Below are positions 58,484 to 64,000 of a stretch of DNA of 64,000 bases, in pieces (within the stretch, counting starts at the first letter, position 1; each line of letters begins with the position of its first letter). The notes beneath the pieces are model-generated. The model had not been told where the DNA came from and made no database searches. It was given only the letters and a program-made list of their open reading frames with translations. The position numbers and the translations under genes are program-made. Source of the DNA: Anisodus tanguticus (Eukaryota > Streptophyta > Magnoliopsida > Solanales > Solanaceae); contig CM067543.1 in NCBI GenBank assembly GCA_034509755.1, forward strand, positions 13,702,954 to 13,766,953, given 5' to 3'.

Positions 58484-59323
58484 TGTTCTCCACGGATAGT
58501 TCCTAAGTAACCATTGTTATTAATCTGTATTGCAAAATCGATGAAGCAGTAAAATTAATTTTTGAAAATAAACAGAATCAGTGTTGAAAAAATAAGAATA
58601 ATTTTTCAGAATATAATCGAGCTCACTTAGTTCAAAGTGTGTCCTTAAGGAAATTATTCACCTCACAGTACTCGAGGTTGATGGAATATCCCCTCCCAGG
58701 ATAGAACGATTATCTTACCAGAATAGTAGTACTCCAAATTCAGATAGCCGCGAACCACTCAATGGCAGTATATCACACAGAATTTATTTGTGCAGAAGAA
58801 GAAGAAGTTTGTGTTGTTCAGAAAATTAGTAAGTAAAATTCTGAGGAATCAAACGAATTTATAACCATGGAAGTACTGTTTCTGAAGGTTTGCAACCCTT
58901 CTGAGCAGCCACTAAAAACTGGTGGGAAATTTAAATATGGGAAAGAAACCGGGTCGCGGGTCAGACACGCGGATCCGGGTCACTAACGGGTAGGATTAGA
59001 TAGGTTAATTAATTTAATTAAATAATAATTAATTAAAAATTAACGAAAATTTGGTCCAAAAAGATTATCAATCAATCAGATCATTTGACCGAATCCGAAG
59101 CCGAAACCGAAACCGAGCGAGCGACGAGCGACGACGTCGCGAGGGGTCCTTGCCCCCTCAACCCTTTTAGTGACTAGAGAAGGTGTAATGTAATATATAC
59201 ACCTCTATTTTCCTTTCTTTCTACGATGTGGGACAACTGATTTACCCAAGGCAAAAGGGACCTTTTACATTCCCTTCACTTTTCATCCCATCATTTTCCA
59301 TTCACCAATATCAATACCCAACA
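58484..59323 (-). repeat. Copia 2 3' LTR
   Basis: On the + strand it runs from TGTTCTCCACGG to CAATACCCAACA, with the G-rich tract just outside its right end. Only one LTR is visible, so the left border rests on the TG/CA rule. A TATA-like TAATATATACAC stands at about 59192-59203, and a GC-rich stretch with CCGAAACCGAAACCGAGCGA-like repeats stands at about 59090-59145. The open frame 59228-59602 crosses the border and is a chance frame. Confidence 0.7.
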
Positions 59324-59336
59324 ATCCCCCACATGA
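59324..59336 (-). other. Copia 2 polypurine tract
   Basis: On the - strand CATGTGGGGGATT precedes the LTR start. The tract is the expected plus-strand primer. Confidence 0.75.
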
Positions 59337-60201
59337 ATGGGAATGGCTATAATATAAAAGAGTGTGCGGACAAGTGTGATATACAAGCGAGGATTGACTG
59401 CATCTGGATAAGTAGGTTTCCCTTTGAACTTTCCATAGTGAACTTATATCGATATATTCGATCAATCGGTAGATTTGATATATTTGAACCATCGAACTTT
59501 GTTGTATACCTAGACAACATAAGTCACACAATCAACCCTCAACCGTTTATGGTTCTCACGGTTGTGTTCGTTTCAGCCATGAACACCTCCTGGTTTCATT
59601 AGTGCATAGAGAATGGGCCTTCACTGTCATTCCCCTTTAAAGCGGCTTACACTTAACACTCACATAGGTGATTTCTAAACATGTGGTCCTATAGCCACAT
59701 TATCTGGTCATACACTGCCAGATTTAGATAATCATTAAAGAACCTTAATGCTTTATTAACTCATTAACAAGCCATAAGGTTTTATCCTTATTTCTGAACA
59801 TTGTCTTGATCTGAGAATGGGTTGAGTTATTTGACAATGTTGAACCGTCAGTCACAACTTTGTTTGATCTCCTTGAACCTAGCTCTTGGGATCTCCAGTC
59901 TGCTAGGTAGAGTTACCGCCATGATGACTTGTCATCGGCCTTAACCCCATTCCCATTGATGATCTACTAACTCCCTCTCTAGATAAGCCTTTTGTAAGCG
60001 GATCCTCCACGTTATCTCTTGACTTTACATAGTCAATCGTGATAACGCCACTAGAGAGGAGTTGTCTAACGGTATTGTGTCTTCGTCGTATGTGACGAGA
60101 TTTTCCATTTTACATTACGCTCCCTGCCCTACCTATTGCTACTTGACTGTCACAATGTATACATATAGGAGCCAAAGGCTTGGGCCAGAATGGAATATCT
60201 T
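59337..60201 (-). pseudogene. Copia 2 RNase H end (frameshifted) and 3' untranslated region
   Basis: After the long frame stops at 60202, the - strand continues in another frame with residues matching the end of copia RNase H (IFHSGPSLWLLYVYIVTVK, near 60130-60195), then stops. The remainder to the tract has no gene. One indel near 60205 therefore removes the last part of RNase H. Confidence 0.65.
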
Positions 60202-63200
60202 CTAAGAAATTCCGAGCCATTCAGCTTCTTCACCGGCCTTGTCTAAAGCTATAAATTCAGATTCCATAGTAGAGCGGGCGATGCATGTCTGTTTTGATGA
60301 TTTCCAAGACACTGCTCCTCCACCAACGGTGAAAATATATCCACTCGTGGATTTAACTTCAGATGATCCGGTGATCCAGTTTGCATCACTATATCTCTCA
60401 ATTACTGCGGGATATTTATTATAATGCAAAGCATAGGTTTGGGTGTGTTTTAAATACCCCAAGACTCGTTTCATTGCCATCCAATGAGTTTGATTGGGAT
60501 TACTCGTGAATCGACTCAGCTTGCTTATAACACATGCTATATCTGGTCGTGTACAATTCATAACATACATCAAACTTCCCAAAACTCGTGCATAGTCCAA
60601 TTGTGAGTCACTTTCACCGTTATTCTTTTGAAGTGCAAAACTTACATCAATTGGAGTCTTTTCAACATTGAAATTTAAATACTTAAACTTGTCAAGTACT
60701 CTTTCAATATAATGAGACTGCGATAATGCTAGACCTTGTGGAGTTTTATGAATTCTGATGCCTAAGATCAAATCAGCAACTCCTAAGTCCTTCATATCAA
60801 ATTTGCTAGCCAGCATACGCTTCGTAGCATTTACATCGATAATATCTCTACTCATTATCAACATGTCATCAACATATAAACAAACAATGACTTCATGATT
60901 TGAAGTATTTTTAATGTAAACACATTTGTCACACTCATTAATCTTAAATCCATTTGCCAACATTGTTTGGTCAAATTTCGCATGCCATTGTTTGGGTGCT
61001 TGTTTAAGTTCATAAAGTGACTTAACAAGTTTGCACACTTTCTTTTCTTTACCAGGAACCACAAAACCCTCAGGTTGTTCCATGTAAATTTCTTCCTCCA
61101 ATTCTCCATTTAAGAAAGCTGTCTTGACATCCATTTGATGGATTTCAAGACCATATACGGCCGTCAGTGCCACTAACACCCGAATAGATGTTATTCTTGT
61201 TACCGGCGAGTATGTGTCAAAGTAATCAAGGCCTTCTTTTTGTCTATAATCTTTGACCACAAGTCTTGCCTTATATTTGTCAATAGTGCCATCAACTTTC
61301 ATTTTCCTTTTAAAAATCCACTTTGATCCTAAAGGTTTATTTCCAGGAGGAAGATCAACCAATTCCCATGTATGGTTGTTCAAAATTGATTCAATCTCAC
61401 TATTGACTGCCTCTTTCCAAAATGCTGAATCAGAAGAAGACATCGCTGCTTTAAATGTTTGAGGCTCATTTTCAAGCAAGGATGTCACAAAATCTGGTCC
61501 AAAGGAAGTAGACGTCCTTTGACGTTTGCTACGCCTTGCATCCTCTTTACTTGGTGTATTTTCCTTTGGTTCTTCCCGCGATCGTTTAGATCTTTCACTT
61601 GACGACTCACATTCAGTTTTATACGGATAAATGTTTTCAAAGAATTCAGCATTATCTGATTCAATTACCGTATTAACATGAATTTCGGGATTGTCCGATT
61701 TGTGAACCAAAAACCGACAAGCTTTGCTGTTTGTAGCATAGCCAATAAAAACACAATCCACAGTTTTTGGTCCGATTTTTACCCTTTTGGGCAAAGGAAC
61801 TTGGACCTTTGCTAAACATCCCCACACTTTGAAATATTTCAAGTTGGGTTTTCTTCCTTTCCATAGTTCATATGGAATAGATTGTGTTTTGCTGTGGGGC
61901 ACCCTGTTGAGTATTCGGTTAGCTGTAAGGATAGCTTCCCCCCACAAGCTTTGCGGTAAACCGAAACTTATTAGTAAGGCATTCATCATTTCCTTTAATG
62001 TTCGGTTTTTCCTTTCCGCAATTCCATTTGATTGTGGTGTGTAAGGGGCAGTAGTTTGATGAATAATTCCATATTCTAAGCATATCTCTGCAAAAGGAGA
62101 TTCGTATTCTCCACCCCTATCACTTCTAATCATTTTTATCTTTTTATTCAATTGATTATCCACTTCATTCTTGTATTGCTTAAATGCATCAATTGCTTCA
62201 TCCTTACTATTAAGCAAATACACATAGCAATATCGAGTGCAATCGTCAATAAAGGTTATAAAATACTTTTTCCCACCGCGAGATGGTATTGACTTCATAT
62301 CACATATATCTGTGTGGATTAAGTCTAAAGGATTTGAATTCCTATCAATAGACTTATATGTATGTTTAACAAACTTAGATTCAACACAGATTTCACATTT
62401 TGATTTATTACACTCGAATCTAGGCAATACTTCTAAATTAATCAATTTCCGTAAGGTTTTGTAGTTGACATGTCCTAAACTAACATGCCATAAATCATTT
62501 GACTCCAATAAGTAAGACGAAGCTGAATTCTTATTAATACTGTCAACAACCATTACATTGAGTTTGAAAAGGCCCTCGATGAGGTATCCCTTTCCTATGA
62601 ACATATCATTCTTACTTATTACAATTTTCTCACTAACCAACACGCACTTAAACCTATTTTTGATGAGTAGTCCGGCTGAAACTAAATTCTTCCTGATTGT
62701 GGGAACGTGCAGAACATTGTTGAGAGTCAGCACCTTTCCAGAAGTCATTTTCAGAAGTATCTTCCCATATCCTTCAACCTTGGCTGTTGCAGTATTTCCC
62801 ATAAACAGTACCTCTTCGGGTCTAGCGGGAGCGTAGGTTGCAAATGCTTCTTTTACAGCGCAAACATGTCGAGTGGCACCAGAATCAAACCACCACTCCT
62901 TTGGGTTTCCAACCAAATTGCACTCCGATAGCATTGCACACAGATCATCCATATCATCATTCTTTTCCACCATATTGGCTTGTCTTTTTCCCTTGTTCTT
63001 TTTTGGAAGACGACAATCTGGGGCTTTGTGGCCAGCTTTCCCACAATTAAAGCAGTTACCCTTGAACTTTTTCTTGTTGGAATCATTCTCCTTTCCAGAA
63101 GGCCTCTTCATTTTCTTGTTCTTTTTCAGAGCAGCATCTTCAACGATGTTTGCCCCTTCAATTGGTGAAGTCTTACGGTACCTCTTCTCAGCGATTTTGT

Positions 63201-63840
63201 TATCTTTCTCGATCTTGAGACGAATCACAAGATCTTCCAACTTCATTTCCTTTCTTTTGTGCTTAAGATAATTCTTGAAATCTTTCCATGAGGGCGGCAA
63301 CTTCTCAATCATTGCAGCCACTTGGAACACTTCATTTACTACCATACCTTCATCAATAAGGTCATGGAAGATAAGATGAAGCTCTTGAACTTGGGTTCCA
63401 ACGGTTTTTCCATCCACCATTTTGTAGTCTAGGAATTTGGCAACCACAAACTTCTTCAAGCAAGCATCTTCGGTTTTGTACTTCTTTTCAAGTGCACTCC
63501 ATAGTTCTTTGGAAGTCTCTATTGCACTGTAGACGTTGTACAAGTCATTTTCTAAGGCACTCAAAATGTAGCCTTTGCACAAAAAAATAGTCTGTTTCGA
63601 AGCCTCAGTAACCATGAACTGTTGGTTGTCAGGCATGTCGGCGGGAGGCATGGGAGGGTCCTCACTGGTGAACTTTTGCATACCAAGGGTGGTAAGCCAA
63701 AAGAACATTCTTTGCTGCCATCCTTTAAAGTTGGCACCGGTGAACTTCACAGGTTTTACAGCCGGTGGCACAGCGGTACGGGTTGTAGGAGTAACTGCTG
63801 GTGCAGTATTCGCAGAGGTAGTTCCAGTCTCAATTGCCAT
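60202..63840 (-). CDS. Copia 2 Gag-Pol polyprotein (1212 residues, C-terminus lost)
   Basis: The start is the ATG at 63840, which follows the leader and opens gag (VKPVKFTGANFKGWQQRMFF). Order by residue: gag about 30-240; zinc knuckle CFNCGKAGHKAPDC near 265; protease WWFDSGATRHVC near 320; integrase with HVSLGHVNYKTLRKL, CEIC, HTDICD, RSDRGGEYES and GIAERKNRT near 450-640; RT with WIFKRKMKVDGTIDKYKARL, IHQMDVKTAFLNGELEE, LVKSLYELKQAP and LYVDDML near 830-1020. RNase H has RYSDANWITG and TMESEFIALDKAGEEAEWL, ending early at GIS. All visible catalytic residues of protease, integrase and RT are in place. Length is about 100 residues short of a full copia polyprotein. Confidence 0.9.
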   Translation of the reverse strand: MAIETGTTSANTAPAVTPTTRTAVPPAVKPVKFTGANFKGWQQRMFFWLTTLGMQKFTSEDPPMPPADMPDNQQFMVTEASKQTIFLCKGYILSALENDLYNVYSAIETSKELWSALEKKYKTEDACLKKFVVAKFLDYKMVDGKTVGTQVQELHLIFHDLIDEGMVVNEVFQVAAMIEKLPPSWKDFKNYLKHKRKEMKLEDLVIRLKIEKDNKIAEKRYRKTSPIEGANIVEDAALKKNKKMKRPSGKENDSNKKKFKGNCFNCGKAGHKAPDCRLPKKNKGKRQANMVEKNDDMDDLCAMLSECNLVGNPKEWWFDSGATRHVCAVKEAFATYAPARPEEVLFMGNTATAKVEGYGKILLKMTSGKVLTLNNVLHVPTIRKNLVSAGLLIKNRFKCVLVSEKIVISKNDMFIGKGYLIEGLFKLNVMVVDSINKNSASSYLLESNDLWHVSLGHVNYKTLRKLINLEVLPRFECNKSKCEICVESKFVKHTYKSIDRNSNPLDLIHTDICDMKSIPSRGGKKYFITFIDDCTRYCYVYLLNSKDEAIDAFKQYKNEVDNQLNKKIKMIRSDRGGEYESPFAEICLEYGIIHQTTAPYTPQSNGIAERKNRTLKEMMNALLISFGLPQSLWGEAILTANRILNRVPHSKTQSIPYELWKGRKPNLKYFKVWGCLAKVQVPLPKRVKIGPKTVDCVFIGYATNSKACRFLVHKSDNPEIHVNTVIESDNAEFFENIYPYKTECESSSERSKRSREEPKENTPSKEDARRSKRQRTSTSFGPDFVTSLLENEPQTFKAAMSSSDSAFWKEAVNSEIESILNNHTWELVDLPPGNKPLGSKWIFKRKMKVDGTIDKYKARLVVKDYRQKEGLDYFDTYSPVTRITSIRVLVALTAVYGLEIHQMDVKTAFLNGELEEEIYMEQPEGFVVPGKEKKVCKLVKSLYELKQAPKQWHAKFDQTMLANGFKINECDKCVYIKNTSNHEVIVCLYVDDMLIMSRDIIDVNATKRMLASKFDMKDLGVADLILGIRIHKTPQGLALSQSHYIERVLDKFKYLNFNVEKTPIDVSFALQKNNGESDSQLDYARVLGSLMYVMNCTRPDIACVISKLSRFTSNPNQTHWMAMKRVLGYLKHTQTYALHYNKYPAVIERYSDANWITGSSEVKSTSGYIFTVGGGAVSWKSSKQTCIARSTMESEFIALDKAGEEAEWLGIS

Positions 63841-64000
63841 TATTTGTTTGTCACTATCAAATCGACAAACTGTTTTAGTTAATAAAACCAGAATAGCAAT
63901 TCAATCACAGACTTAAACGATGAAGATTTTATTTCTTCAAATCGCAGTATAATTATGAAACTTTAGTATTCCAACGAAGTTTTTATATCTTCGAGTCAGA
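63841..64000 (-). other. Copia 2 leader upstream of gag
   Basis: Untranslated leader between the gag start and the 5' LTR outside the window. It has no primer site within the visible part. Confidence 0.5.

Larger units (their letters stand above)
58484..64000 (-). mobile_element. Ty1/copia element 2 on the - strand, cut by the window edge
   Basis: A 3' LTR at 58484-59323, a polypurine tract at 59324-59336, a decayed RNase H end, and a long polyprotein frame (60202-63840) with its leader up to 64000. The 5' LTR and primer site lie beyond the right edge, so target duplications cannot be compared. The best-preserved element in the window. Confidence 0.9.

Noticed and set aside
59228..59602. A 124-codon open frame
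   Set aside because: It spans the border of the copia 2 LTR and has no conserved motif; the - strand element explains the region.
1..64000. Host genes, tRNA or rRNA genes, Helitrons
   Set aside because: No cloverleaf promoter boxes, rRNA sequence, Helicase/Rep motifs or multi-exon host coding pattern was recognised; every long frame maps to a transposable element.

Overview
This is a plant nuclear window made of transposable elements. I find no host protein-coding gene, tRNA or rRNA. Three things suggest a eudicot, probably Solanaceae: Tat, Athila and Tekay Ty3/gypsy elements together, RTE-type LINEs whose 3' ends carry the TTG-rich tail also seen on Solanaceae SINEs, and small Stowaway, hAT and pogo-like elements in AT-rich spacer. 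The taxonomic placement is inference.

Bases 1-39240 are one nested stack. The host layer is a Tat-type gypsy element on the + strand. It enters the window inside its reverse transcriptase and ends with a 3' LTR that closes at 39240. An Athila-type element (959-23201, 5-bp target duplication TGTAT) sits inside its second RNase H domain. Inside the Athila are a gypsy element with both LTRs (7976-13861, duplication GTGGG), half of a second copy of that family (17259-20930), and an RTE LINE. A Tekay chromovirus on the - strand (27571-38801) interrupts the Tat 3' LTR, and a solo LTR (32958-34819, duplication CAAGG/CAATG) sits inside the Tekay. Layer order follows from which reading frame or LTR is cut by which insertion.

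Two inversions are legible. One of about 6.5 kb (15743/22225) split the LINE into a + strand RT part and a - strand endonuclease part and flipped the 3' part of the Athila. A second, about 200 bp (9452-9651), flipped half a protease domain. All gypsy coding regions are broken by stops, frameshifts or deletions.

Bases 39241-58483 are AT-rich spacer with short or compact elements: a long-armed foldback element (39797-40979), an antisense LINE 3' fragment with an exact 17-bp target duplication (42366-42993), two Stowaway-like MITEs, a copia element with nearly identical LTRs (45644-50709) inside one unit of a tandem duplication, an hAT-like MITE (51133-51829), a 5'-truncated RTE LINE (52580-55018) and a pogo-like element (57311-58270).

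Bases 58484-64000 hold a second copia element on the - strand. It has a long open polyprotein (60202-63840) and is cut by the right window edge. It is the best-preserved coding sequence here, though its RNase H end is frameshifted.
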